IMG/VR virus record: IMGVR_UViG_3300038338_000003 | Span: 1-46,746 of that record | DNA: 46,746 nt | Source: a virus | Reading direction: 5' to 3' (one strand) | Shown: one piece after another, positions 33,006 to 40,947 of the stretch | How the letters are laid out: each line of letters begins with the position of its first letter | Numbering within the stretch: the stretch's first letter is position 1 | Notes under the pieces: model-generated | Database searches by the model: none | Told to the model about the DNA's origin: nothing | The model's input: only the letters and a program-made list of their open reading frames with translations | Program-made: the position numbers and the translations under genes

Positions 33006-34294
33006 TGCTTAGATATGGATCGGTATGTAGCGGCATAGAGTCCGCTTCGGTAGCGTGGGAACCGCTGGGAATGAGCGCGGCGTGGTTTAGCGAGATCGAG
33101 AAGTTCCCCTCCGCCGTGCTCGCTCACCACTGGCCACATGTGGCTAACCTCGGGGACATGACCACCCTCCCCTACCTTGTATCCTCCGGCCTTGTGGAAG
33201 CCCCGCCTATTCTGGTGGGTGGTACGCCGTGTCAAGCGTTCAGTATCGCAGGGCTTCGTAAAGGGCTCGAAGACGAGAGAGGGCTGCTTACTATGCGGTA
33301 CGTCGAGCTGGCGGACGCGGTAGACAAGCAACGCGGAGAGGGCGACGAGTGCGTTATCGTGTGGGAGAACGTACCGGGCGTACTCAGCAGCGTGGATAAC
33401 GCTTTCGGATGTTTTTTAGGTGCTCTCGCTGGGGCGGACTGCGCGGCGGAGCCGGGAGAAAAGCCGGAGAACGGTAAAAATAATAAGTATTGGAGATGGA
33501 ATGCAAAATCTAACACCCACGTGGCAAAATGGTCAAATGCAGGTTACTTGTCTGGACCCAAAAGAACAATCGCGTGGAGAGTCCTCGATGCCCAATATTT
33601 CGGAGTGGCCCAACGCCGCCGCCGTGTGTTTGTTGTCGCAAGTGCTAGAGACGGGTTCGATCCCGCAGAGGTACTTTTTGAGCGCGAAGGCGTGCGCCGG
33701 GATACTCCGCCGAGCCGAGAAACGCGGGAAGAAGCTGCCCGGGGCGCTGGAGGTGGCACTGTGGTGTACCGTTGGCAAAACGAAGCTACTGGGGTTGTAG
33801 AAGACGAGATATGTTCAACTTTACTGGCGGGGGGCTGGAAAACGGATGAGCGAAACGTGGGGGCCCTAGTCTGTCATGCTATCTCTGGGGCGGTGATATG
33901 TAGGAAAGAAGGTAATGGCCCTCAGGGACCGGGTATTTACGAGGAGTACGCGCCTACGCTTACAAGTTCTGATAAACACGCTGTTTCGGTCGCTTTTAGA
34001 TACCAAGCAGGCGCAAAAGCCGGGAGCACTGGTCTTATGGAAAACTGCTCCCCGACATTGACCTCCGACGAGAAAGCCCCCGGCGTGTTACGCGAGGGAG
34101 CCGTCCGCCGCTTAACGCCTACCGAGTGCGAACGTCTACAGGGCTTTCCGGATAACCATACGTTAATCCCGTGGCGCGGTAAGGCTGTAGAAGATTGTCC
34201 CGACGGTCCGCGGTATAAAGCTATCGGTAACTCGAAAGCCGTACCCGTTATACAGTGGGTCGGACTACGTGTAGCGCTGGAGTTGCTAAAATGA
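33005..34294 (+). CDS. DNA (cytosine-5) methyltransferase
   Basis: A 429-residue C5 methyltransferase. Motif I is YGSVCSGIESASVAWEPLGM, motif IV holds the catalytic Cys in GGTPCQAFS (73-80), motif VI is ENVPG near 125, motif VIII is QRRRRVFVVA, and motifs IX-X are LTPTECERLQGFPD and AIGNSKAVPV. The target-recognition region (about 215-370) is long and includes AT-rich stretches, e.g. 33470-33580. It probably protects phage DNA from host restriction; no matching endonuclease was seen. ATG 33005 overlaps the previous stop. Confidence 0.93.
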   Translation: MLRYGSVCSGIESASVAWEPLGMSAAWFSEIEKFPSAVLAHHWPHVANLGDMTTLPYLVSSGLVEAPPILVGGTPCQAFSIAGLRKGLEDERGLLTMRYVELADAVDKQRGEGDECVIVWENVPGVLSSVDNAFGCFLGALAGADCAAEPGEKPENGKNNKYWRWNAKSNTHVAKWSNAGYLSGPKRTIAWRVLDAQYFGVAQRRRRVFVVASARDGFDPAEVLFEREGVRRDTPPSRETREEAARGAGGGTVVYRWQNEATGVVEDEICSTLLAGGWKTDERNVGALVCHAISGAVICRKEGNGPQGPGIYEEYAPTLTSSDKHAVSVAFRYQAGAKAGSTGLMENCSPTLTSDEKAPGVLREGAVRRLTPTECERLQGFPDNHTLIPWRGKAVEDCPDGPRYKAIGNSKAVPVIQWVGLRVALELLK

Positions 34295-34380
34295 GAACTT
34301 TTCTTGATATCTTACTGGTCTTTATATGCCTAATGATAGTTATCGAAATACTTATAAACTCTGGAGGAGCACTAAAATGA
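34291..34380 (+). CDS. 29-residue single-span membrane microprotein
   Basis: ATG overlaps the methyltransferase stop and the TGA overlaps the next ATG. Residues 4-24 are one hydrophobic span (FLDILLVFICLMIVIEILI), followed by NSGGALK. The ribosome site is weak (AGTTGCTAAA), so coupling must drive it. Single-span peptides of this type often modulate a host membrane protein. Confidence 0.6.
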   Translation: MRTFLDILLVFICLMIVIEILINSGGALK

Positions 34381-34598
34381 CATTCAAACAGTGGGCGATA
34401 AAATATAGGCTATGTAAGTTTTGGCAGTGGGTACTGTTCGGGAAAATAACCTCCCGCAATATCGACCGCATAGACTGGATAGTAACCGAAATAGAATACC
34501 GTGGCCGCTTTAATAGGGTAGTCGGGTACTGGGCGTATGGGTATTTTGATCCGTCCCTACCGTATCAAGGCCCCTGCGAGTATGGAGCACTAAAATGA
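34377..34598 (+). CDS. Hypothetical aromatic-rich small protein
   Basis: Not recognised. Seventy-three residues with nine Trp and many Tyr and Phe (RLCKFWQWVLFGKIT, RVVGYWAYGYFDPSLPYQG). Start at 34377 with GGAGGAG twelve bases before. Its first seven residues (MTFKQWAIK) and their upstream DNA repeat at the next gene (MTLEQWAIK), a local duplication. Confidence 0.6.
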   Translation: MTFKQWAIKYRLCKFWQWVLFGKITSRNIDRIDWIVTEIEYRGRFNRVVGYWAYGYFDPSLPYQGPCEYGALK

Positions 34599-35068
34599 CA
34601 CTCGAACAATGGGCGATTAAGCACGCGATACCCTACGCGGCGGTGCATGAACTACGCGCTATCTTCGGAGCGGTCAATACCGACCCGTCACCGCAGGACG
34701 GCGAGAGCGAAGCGGCAGTCCAGACCCGCGTACGTCTCGAAGCGAGCGCTAAAGGGTGCCGGCTCTTACGTAATAACGTCGGAGTGCTGTACGACGAGCG
34801 GGGGGTGCCTGTGCGCTACGGTCTGGCGAACGACTCTAAGCAGATGAATGATCACATTAAATCGAGTGATCTTATAGGTATCCGGCCGTTACTTATACAG
34901 CCGTATCACGTCGGTAGCGTTCTGGGGCAGTTTATGGCACGGGAGATTAAACCGGGGGCGTGGTCGTACAGCGGAACGGCCCGAGAAGTGGCGCAGCTGC
35001 GCTTTATGGAGCTCGTTGTGTCGATGGGCGGCGACGCGTGCTTCGCAAACGGAGAGGGGACGATATAA
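34595..35068 (+). CDS. VRR-NUC domain nuclease
   Basis: A 157-residue nuclease-type protein. The pattern LRNNVGVLYDERGVPVRYGL, then HIKSSDLIGIRPLLIQ and FMAREIKPGAWSYSGTAREV, fits the VRR-NUC fold, where Glu of the AREIK strand and the Asp of SSDLIG act at the metal site. Such phage proteins may resolve branched DNA or cut host DNA. ATG overlaps the previous stop. Confidence 0.82.
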   Translation: MTLEQWAIKHAIPYAAVHELRAIFGAVNTDPSPQDGESEAAVQTRVRLEASAKGCRLLRNNVGVLYDERGVPVRYGLANDSKQMNDHIKSSDLIGIRPLLIQPYHVGSVLGQFMAREIKPGAWSYSGTAREVAQLRFMELVVSMGGDACFANGEGTI

Positions 35069-35838
35069 TGGATATTAACACGGAAAACGCGCGGCTTATG
35101 TTCGGGGATTGTTTAGAGGTTATGGATGAGCTTATAGCGGAGGGCGTAGTGGTGGGCGCTATTATCTGCGATCCGCCGTACGGTACGACCGCCTGTAAGT
35201 GGGATAACGTTATAGACTTTGATAAGATGTGGCGGAGGCTGGATAGGCTTATAAAACCTAACGGGGCGATAGTTCTCTTTGGTAGTGAGCCTTTTAGTAG
35301 TGCTTTGAGAATGAGTAACATTAGTATGTTTAAATATGATCATATATGGATTCACAATAGAAGTTCAAATTTCGCACAAGCTCCATATCGACCACTTGGA
35401 ATGCACGAAAACGTATCTGTATTTTCAAATGGAGGAAACTCAAAAAACGCAAAATTAAGAATGTCATACTACCCACAAGGGCTTATAAAATTAAAAGAAA
35501 AGAAAATTTGCAAAGCAACAAGGTTAAACGGAAGAGCACATAGGAGCTCAAAAGCAGTTCAAAAGGACTATGTTCAAGAGTATACAAACTACCCGAATAA
35601 TATCTTGGAATATAAAAAAGAAAGTGCTAGATTTCACCCAACTCAAAAACCAGTAGCCCTTATGGAGTATCTAATAAAGACATACACAAATGAAGATGAG
35701 TTAGTTTTAGACTTCACTATGGGCTCCGGCACTACTGGCGTGGCCGCGTGTAACCTCGGGCGTAAGTTCATAGGTATAGAGTTGGGTGCGAAGTATTACG
35801 GGATCGCGTGCGGGAGGGTAATAGATGCAGACACGTAA
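35068..35838 (+). CDS. DNA methyltransferase, amino type (N6-A/N4-C), mosaic
   Basis: A 256-residue beta-class methyltransferase. The catalytic motif IV is DPPYGT (35-40); motif X/I lies at the C-terminal end (RFHPTQKPVALMEYLI, then LDFTMGSGTTGVAAC) for SAM binding. ATG at 35068 overlaps the previous stop (TAATG). Bases 35285-35715 switch to AT-rich codon use (poly-A-rich, host-like), while both ends match the phage, suggesting that the target-recognition domain was replaced. Confidence 0.9.
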   Translation: MDINTENARLMFGDCLEVMDELIAEGVVVGAIICDPPYGTTACKWDNVIDFDKMWRRLDRLIKPNGAIVLFGSEPFSSALRMSNISMFKYDHIWIHNRSSNFAQAPYRPLGMHENVSVFSNGGNSKNAKLRMSYYPQGLIKLKEKKICKATRLNGRAHRSSKAVQKDYVQEYTNYPNNILEYKKESARFHPTQKPVALMEYLIKTYTNEDELVLDFTMGSGTTGVAACNLGRKFIGIELGAKYYGIACGRVIDADT

Positions 35839-36037
35839 GCAGTCCCATACTGAGATAGCTACTAACCAGATTATAGGCGTTATGGGCGGCTGGCTTATCG
35901 TATACCTGGCGTTTCCGCTGTTCGACCATCTCCCGCAGGGGCAGGTAGCCACGATATCCAGCGTGCTATTTTTTGTGTGGTCGTACGCCCGTAGTTACGC
36001 GCTCCGCCGGTTCTATAACTGGCTGCACCACCGCTAG
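35825..36037 (+). CDS. DUF7220-type inner membrane protein
   Basis: A 70-residue protein with two spans (GVMGGWLIVYLAFPLFD and VATISSVLFFVWSYARSY) and the family end RSYALRRFYNWL. The start RKQSHTEIATNQIIGV matches the common QSxxEAxxNxxIG opening of this phage family. Function unknown. Overlaps the methyltransferase by 14 bases. Confidence 0.75.
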   Translation: MQTRKQSHTEIATNQIIGVMGGWLIVYLAFPLFDHLPQGQVATISSVLFFVWSYARSYALRRFYNWLHHR

Positions 36038-36040
36038 ATA

Positions 36041-36069
36041 TTGACTTTTAAGACAACACAGCGTATAAT
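36041..36069 (+). promoter_or_regulatory. Promoter of the TetR-like gene
   Basis: TTGACT (36041-36046), 17 bases, TATAAT (36064-36069). The last 11 spacer bases (ACAACACAGCG) differ by two from those of the leftward early promoter (ACAATATAGCG), so the same regulator may act on both. Confidence 0.85.
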
Positions 36070-36091
36070 ACTCAAAATAAGGATAATCATT

Positions 36092-36592
36092 ATGGATAAG
36101 AAAACATCAATAGAACGTGCAGCGAGCGAGCTTATCGCTGAGATCGGTATTATAAATATGACTCGTAAGGGCCTCTGCGAACGTGCTGGCGTACCGGACG
36201 GATCGTTCCCGTATGTAATGGGGTGTACCTTTACGGATTTTATTGATAAGCTCGAGGGCGGGGACGCGATCTTTAAGACAAGTAAGAAACGCGTAAGCCC
36301 TAAACTACGTACTAAAGCGATTATCCGCGCGGCGCTCGAAGTCGCCAAAGAGCACGGGTACGCCAAGATCACGCGGGAGGACGTAGCGGATAATGCCGGC
36401 GTGTCTCTCGGTCTGATTACGCATTACTTCGGTACTATGCCGCAGTTACGCCGCGCCGTTATGCGTGCGGCTGTATCCCAGGAGATACTCGAGGTAATAG
36501 CGCAGGGCCTCGCTAACGGTGACGACCACGCTAAGAAAGCTCCGCAGGACTTGAAGATTAAAGCTGTAGCAGCACTCGCTAACGAGTTGTAG
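36092..36592 (+). CDS. Tandem TetR-type HTH regulator
   Basis: A 166-residue protein with two TetR_N-like helix-turn-helix units in one chain and no ligand domain. Unit 1 is about 7-50 (ASELIAEIGIINMTRKGL, ERAGVPDGSFPYVMG). Unit 2 is about 75-120 (RAALEVAKEHGYAKITRED, DNAGVSLGLITHYFGTM), the closer match to the family. ATG at 36092 with AAGGA ten bases before; an upstream in-frame TTG lies in the promoter. It could bind asymmetric or doubled operators, perhaps its own promoter. A regulatory role is inferred. Confidence 0.78.
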   Translation: MDKKTSIERAASELIAEIGIINMTRKGLCERAGVPDGSFPYVMGCTFTDFIDKLEGGDAIFKTSKKRVSPKLRTKAIIRAALEVAKEHGYAKITREDVADNAGVSLGLITHYFGTMPQLRRAVMRAAVSQEILEVIAQGLANGDDHAKKAPQDLKIKAVAALANEL

Positions 36593-36593
36593 T

Positions 36594-39245
36594 ATGACTA
36601 CGCTACCAGAAGCGTTACGCCCGCTCGCGGCGTTCGATCAATTCGTATTGTGGACCACCTCGGTACGGGACGGGAAACTCGTAAAACAGCCGATAGACCA
36701 CCGTACCGCGTCGGTAGCTGATGCGCACGACCCAGGCGCGTGGCTATCGGCTGATGAGGCTTGCAGCATTGCGACAGCATACGGGGACAGCTACGGGGTG
36801 GGGTTCGTGTTCACGGCGGATGACCCTTTCTTTTTCTTCGACATAGATAATTGTTTGCTACCGAGCGGCGAGTGGTCCCCCATAGCTATGGAACTCATGG
36901 GGAGATTTCAAGGTGCCGCGGTAGAGGTGTCGCAGTCCGGGCGCGGGTTGCATATAATCGGCGTCGGGACCCCCACTACGCCCTCGTCTGGCAGACGAAA
37001 AAAGGCGGTAGACCCCCTAACAAAAAGTACGTCTGACTTATTCGACCTGTATACGGAGCTCCGTTTCGTCGCGTTGACGGGCTTCTCAGCGCTCGGGTCC
37101 GCCGGGCACGCAGTGGATCAGTCCCAACTCGATTACGTAACGGGCCACTGGCTTAAAATAGACAGCGACCACACGGTGGAGTGGACTGCGGAGCCCGTAA
37201 ACGGGTATACCGGCCCGGAGGACGATGACGAGCTTATCTCCCGCGCCCTCGCACGCAAGAGTGCGGCCTCAGTATTTAATAAAAGCGTTTCATTTCAGGA
37301 TCTATGGGAGTGCAACGAGGACGCGTTCGAGGGGGTGTATATAGACGACCAGGGGCGTAACCCGTACGACCGTAGCTCTGTAGATGCGGCTTTCGCTCAA
37401 CATTTAGCGTTCTGGACGGGTAAGAACTGCGAGCGTATGCTCCGTATTATGAAACGCTCCGGGCTCGTGCGTGATAAATGGGACCGGGAGGACTATCTGG
37501 AGCGCACGATCCTGAAAGCGGTATCTATGCAGAAAGAGGTATACTCTACGGCTCCGGCCGATACGGCCGCTGCGGATAGCGTGGGCGCGTGCAAACTGAG
37601 AGGGTCGGACGCGCAGGTAAAATATGCTGATAACGTCCGTGCGCTTAAGCTGTCGGAGTGTAAAGCTAACGAGGCGCTATCCCTCCAGCTCGCGAAAGTT
37701 CAGTCCGCTAAGTTCTGGATAGACAATAAAGACAAGACCCCCGAAGAGCTCGGCGCTATGATCACCCCCGTAGAGTCCGCAGCCGATCCGCTCGGGTGCC
37801 CTGTCGCAGGCCCCCAGGTCGTCGCCGGCTTTCAGTACCTCGGCGCTACTCAGCAGGTAGAGCATTTTAAGGGGTGCATGTATGTGCAGGATGTACACCG
37901 CGTGCTTACCCCCAGAGGTACCATGCTTAAAACGGAGCAGTTTAACGCTACGTACGGCGGGTATAGCTTTCAGCTGGACGATAGCGGCGATAAGACCACG
38001 CGCAAAGCGTGGGAGGCGTTTACAGAGTCGCAGATCCTACGTTACCCGAAGGCCGAGTCTACGTGCTTTAGACCGGAGCACGGTTTCGGGGAGGTACTGG
38101 GGGAGGACGGCTTCTCCCTGGTGAATACCTATCTACCTATTAACACCCCCGCCATAGCCGGCGATCCGTCCAAGTTTACGGGGCTTATCTCTAAACTACT
38201 CCCCGACGAGAGAGACCGCCGCATACTGTTAACGTACATCGCCGCGCTCGTCCAGAATCCGGGGCGTAAATTCCAGTGGTGGCCTGTGCTGCAGGGAACG
38301 GAGGGGAACGGTAAGACCGCAATAGTGAGCGCTATAACGTACGCGGTAGGCTCCAGATACACGCACTGCCCCAATGTGGACGAGATCTCCAAGAGTGGAA
38401 ATAAGTTTAACGGCTGGATACGCGGTAGACTTTTCGTAGGCATGGAGGAGGTATACGTGGCTAACCGCCGCGACTTCCTAGAGGCATTTAAGACCACGGT
38501 TACGAACGACCGACTACCGATAGAGTCTAAAGGCGTTGACCAGATAATGGGTGATAACCGCGCGAATGGCATCATGTGTACGAATCATAAAGAGGGCGTC
38601 CCGATCACGATAGACGGGCGCCGTTACTGTGTTTTCTTTACCGCGCAGCAGAGTAAAGCGGATAGGGTACGTGACGGTATGGGTGGTAGATACTTCCCGG
38701 ACCTATACGACTGGCTTAACGGCCGGGGAGAGTACGCGTCAATGGGCGAGAACTACGGATTTAAAGTTGTTAACCACTACCTTAAGACGTACGAGCTGTG
38801 CGAAGAGTTCAACCCGGCGGGAGCGTGCCAGGAGGCGCCGGTAACGAGTAGCACTAAAGACGCTGTGCAGGCTTCCCTCGGCGGCGTTGAGCAGGAGATC
38901 CTGGAAGCTATCGCCGAAGGTCGCCCGGGCTTCGCTAACGGTTGGGTGTCCTCCGTGGCGGTAGAGAGACTACTGGACGGTATGCGTATGGCACGATCGA
39001 TAGCACACAATAAACGCCGTGAGCTGCTACAGTCGCTCGGGTACGACTGGCACCCGGCGTTGCGGGACGGGCGCGTTAATAATCCTATCCCTATGGACGA
39101 GAACAAAAAGCCGAGACTGTTTATAAAGGTCGGGCATGTAAACGCTAATATAGCATCCCCGGCGGACGTCGCTAAGACGTACCAGGACGATCAGGGGGCG
39201 GGCGTAACGTCCACGGGTCAAGCAGCGGAGGTGTTTAATGCCTAG
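36594..39245 (+). CDS. Primase-helicase, P4/D5 type
   Basis: An 883-residue fusion. The N-terminal AEP-like primase part has FFFFDIDN (about 79-86) with acidic metal ligands and GRGLHIIG near 119. The C-terminal part is an SF3/D5-type helicase with Walker A GTEGNGKT at about 568, MEEVYV and the later Asn motif DNRANGIMCTNHKEG. A C-terminal domain follows. It should start replication and unwind DNA, working with the polymerase at 24812. Begins one base after the TetR-like stop, so both share a transcript. Confidence 0.93.
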   Translation: MTTLPEALRPLAAFDQFVLWTTSVRDGKLVKQPIDHRTASVADAHDPGAWLSADEACSIATAYGDSYGVGFVFTADDPFFFFDIDNCLLPSGEWSPIAMELMGRFQGAAVEVSQSGRGLHIIGVGTPTTPSSGRRKKAVDPLTKSTSDLFDLYTELRFVALTGFSALGSAGHAVDQSQLDYVTGHWLKIDSDHTVEWTAEPVNGYTGPEDDDELISRALARKSAASVFNKSVSFQDLWECNEDAFEGVYIDDQGRNPYDRSSVDAAFAQHLAFWTGKNCERMLRIMKRSGLVRDKWDREDYLERTILKAVSMQKEVYSTAPADTAAADSVGACKLRGSDAQVKYADNVRALKLSECKANEALSLQLAKVQSAKFWIDNKDKTPEELGAMITPVESAADPLGCPVAGPQVVAGFQYLGATQQVEHFKGCMYVQDVHRVLTPRGTMLKTEQFNATYGGYSFQLDDSGDKTTRKAWEAFTESQILRYPKAESTCFRPEHGFGEVLGEDGFSLVNTYLPINTPAIAGDPSKFTGLISKLLPDERDRRILLTYIAALVQNPGRKFQWWPVLQGTEGNGKTAIVSAITYAVGSRYTHCPNVDEISKSGNKFNGWIRGRLFVGMEEVYVANRRDFLEAFKTTVTNDRLPIESKGVDQIMGDNRANGIMCTNHKEGVPITIDGRRYCVFFTAQQSKADRVRDGMGGRYFPDLYDWLNGRGEYASMGENYGFKVVNHYLKTYELCEEFNPAGACQEAPVTSSTKDAVQASLGGVEQEILEAIAEGRPGFANGWVSSVAVERLLDGMRMARSIAHNKRRELLQSLGYDWHPALRDGRVNNPIPMDENKKPRLFIKVGHVNANIASPADVAKTYQDDQGAGVTSTGQAAEVFNA

Positions 39246-39342
39246 CGTTACGTGCACTTGCCCTCGATGTGGCGGCCCCGCTACGTGTTCTTCCGCTGGG
39301 CGCCTGTGGTGCTCTAACTGTAAATACGGTACCGGAAAATGA
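39238..39342 (+). CDS. 34-residue zinc-ribbon microprotein
   Basis: Starts eight bases inside the primase end and shares ATGA with the next gene. MPSVTCTCPRCGGPATCS then SAGRLWCSNCKYGTGK: six Cys, with CPRC and CSNC knuckles 17 residues apart, the pattern of a zinc ribbon. GGAGG lies about nine bases before the ATG. Could be a small nucleic-acid or protein-binding partner of the PP-loop protein next to it. Function unknown. Confidence 0.7.
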   Translation: MPSVTCTCPRCGGPATCSSAGRLWCSNCKYGTGK

Positions 39343-40169
39343 AAGATATAATCGTATCTTTCAGTGGTGGGGCTACGAGCGGATTTATGTGCAAATGGCT
39401 TATAGATAATATGTCGCATGTATTTAACTTACACTTCGTTTACGCGAATACGGGGCAGGAGCATGAAAATACGCTTAAATTCGTCGACCAGTGCGATAAA
39501 GCTTTCGGGCTAAATCTAACGTGGGTGGAGGCTGTAGTGCGCCACGGTGTTAGAAAAGCCTCCGGGTGTCGCATAGTCGATTTTAAAACGGCGGATCGCA
39601 GGGGGCGGGTGTTCGAAGATATGATCTCTAAATACGGTATCCCTAATAAAACATACCCGCATTGTACCAGAGAATTAAAAATACACCCTATGCGGGCGTG
39701 GGCGGAGTCCCAAGGGTTAAAGGGTGCCACGTTTGCGCTCGGTATCCGCGCAGACGAACCCAAACGTATAAAACGCGGAAACGGCAAACTGTACCCCTTA
39801 GTAGACCTAGTGAGCGTCACTAAAGAGGACGTGCTGGAGTGGTGGGGTAAACAACCGTTTAAATTGGACCTCCCCGAGCATTTAGGTAACTGTACATGGT
39901 GCTGGAAAAAGTCCTTACGTAAACTGTTAACTATTACTGCCGACCACCCCGAGATCATGGAGTTCCCTCTATTTATGGAGGCTAAATACGGCCACATAAC
40001 TACAAACGCGGATATATGCGAACGCCGCGTATTCTTTAGAGAGACGCGATCCACAGCGGATATAATAAATATGGCTAACGGGGATTTCGACCCGTTTGTG
40101 GACCTTAATTATGAGGACTGCGCGGAAGAGTGCGGGAGCGTGTTTCCAGATGAGATTCATAGTAGCTAA
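39339..40169 (+). CDS. PP-loop ATPase, PAPS-reductase-like
   Basis: A 276-residue adenine-nucleotide alpha-hydrolase-fold protein. The PP-loop is SFSGGATSG at 7-15 (SGGxxS). Further family marks are VYANTGQEHENT, PHCTRELK, LGIRADEPKRI and GNCTWCWKKS, whose CxxC may bind metal. Such genes are common in phages, where the substrate is unknown; sulfur handling, queuosine-like or DNA modification have been proposed. Standing beside two methyltransferases it could belong to a DNA-modification set. Confidence 0.82.
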   Translation: MKDIIVSFSGGATSGFMCKWLIDNMSHVFNLHFVYANTGQEHENTLKFVDQCDKAFGLNLTWVEAVVRHGVRKASGCRIVDFKTADRRGRVFEDMISKYGIPNKTYPHCTRELKIHPMRAWAESQGLKGATFALGIRADEPKRIKRGNGKLYPLVDLVSVTKEDVLEWWGKQPFKLDLPEHLGNCTWCWKKSLRKLLTITADHPEIMEFPLFMEAKYGHITTNADICERRVFFRETRSTADIINMANGDFDPFVDLNYEDCAEECGSVFPDEIHSS

Positions 40170-40413
40170 GAGCGCGAGTGTGGCCGCCGCGCAGTTACGG
40201 GAGATGGGCGCCACGCCGGTTGACGGTAAAGGCCGCTGCCTGCATATACGTGGCGTAGCGATACGTATAGTAGATATCGGCCAGGGTGGGGCGCTTAACG
40301 GGCGAGAGCCCGGCACTTTAGTGTATTTGGGTTATCAGTTTTGGAATAGGCCCGACTGGGACCAATTAAGAGAGATTATCCGCGCTCGCAAGTACGAGAC
40401 GCTGGAGTTATAA
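40150..40413 (+). CDS. Hypothetical protein after the PP-loop gene
   Basis: Not recognised. Eighty-seven residues (RFIVAKSASVAAAQLREM, GRCLHIRGVAIRIVDIGQG, YLGYQFWNRPDWDQLREI), mixed alpha/beta. ATG at 40150 overlaps the PP-loop gene by 20 bases. Its 3' end overlaps the convergent gene at 40376-40540 by 38 bases. Last gene of the rightward block. Confidence 0.65.
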   Translation: MRFIVAKSASVAAAQLREMGATPVDGKGRCLHIRGVAIRIVDIGQGGALNGREPGTLVYLGYQFWNRPDWDQLREIIRARKYETLEL

Positions 40414-40540
40414 ACGCCCCTAAGCATGTCAGGAGTGCCACGGCTCGCATGATACGTGTTTCGTAGCGTATGAGCCATTTATAGAAGTTGTCACGCGCGA
40501 TTGGAGCCTTGAACCAGCAGTTTGTAAGTAGTCGTTTCAT
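40376..40540 (-). CDS. Hypothetical 54-residue basic membrane-like protein
   Basis: MKRLLTNCWFKAPIARDN then FYKWLIRYETRIMRAVALLT, with a hydrophobic stretch MRAVALLTCLGAFITPA. AAAGG lies seven bases before ATG 40540, and it overlaps the YopX gene stop. The tail-to-tail overlap with the rightward gene is unusual. Moderate support. Confidence 0.5.
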   Translation of the reverse strand: MKRLLTNCWFKAPIARDNFYKWLIRYETRIMRAVALLTCLGAFITPASRTCERG

Positions 40541-40947
40541 TGGTTGGCCTTTAGGTGTTCTTCCCATTGGGTTGATATGACTTCTACATAAGCCTCGCTA
40601 CCTAGCGTGCATTGCACACCCGCAAAATAGTAAATGTAGAAAGTAAGTGTATCTTCATTCCACTTTACATAAAACTCCTTACGCACACTACCCGCGTAAA
40701 CATTATCCCCACCAAACTCGGCCCCAGCAACACCGCAGAAAATAGGCGTACCGTCTTTATCATCTTTACCTGTGTAAATTCCTATGCTGTCTGGGTGGGC
40801 TTTTTTACGCTCCCCCTTTTCGTCATAAATGTAATACTCTTTAACTCCATTAAAAGTTAGAATTACTAAAGAACCGTAGAACCATTCTTTCGTTTCTTCC
40901 GACCAACCACGGAAAGTAGTTAGTGCTGTGTAGTTGTGCTCGTTCAT
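40537..40947 (-). CDS. YopX-family protein
   Basis: A 136-residue protein of the YopX phage family: TTFRGWSEETKEWFYGSLV at the start, then DSIGIYTGKDDKDGTPIFCG, in which the family usually has GxxTGxxDxxGxxIFEGD, and a final strand set. The ATG at 40947 overlaps the upstream TGA (ATGA), with GAGGAGAC nine bases before. The frame is also open back to 41631, giving a possible 364-residue ORF whose middle does not look like protein. Function of YopX proteins is unknown. Confidence 0.75.
   Translation of the reverse strand: MNEHNYTALTTFRGWSEETKEWFYGSLVILTFNGVKEYYIYDEKGERKKAHPDSIGIYTGKDDKDGTPIFCGVAGAEFGGDNVYAGSVRKEFYVKWNEDTLTFYIYYFAGVQCTLGSEAYVEVISTQWEEHLKANQ

Noticed and set aside
34960-35067. 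Longer start for the amino-methyltransferase
   Set aside because: Extension lies within the VRR-NUC gene and has no ribosome site; ATG 35068 with TAATG overlap fits the family start.
36041-36091. In-frame TTG start for the TetR-like gene at 36041
   Set aside because: The codon is the -35 box of the promoter; ATG 36092 has the ribosome site.
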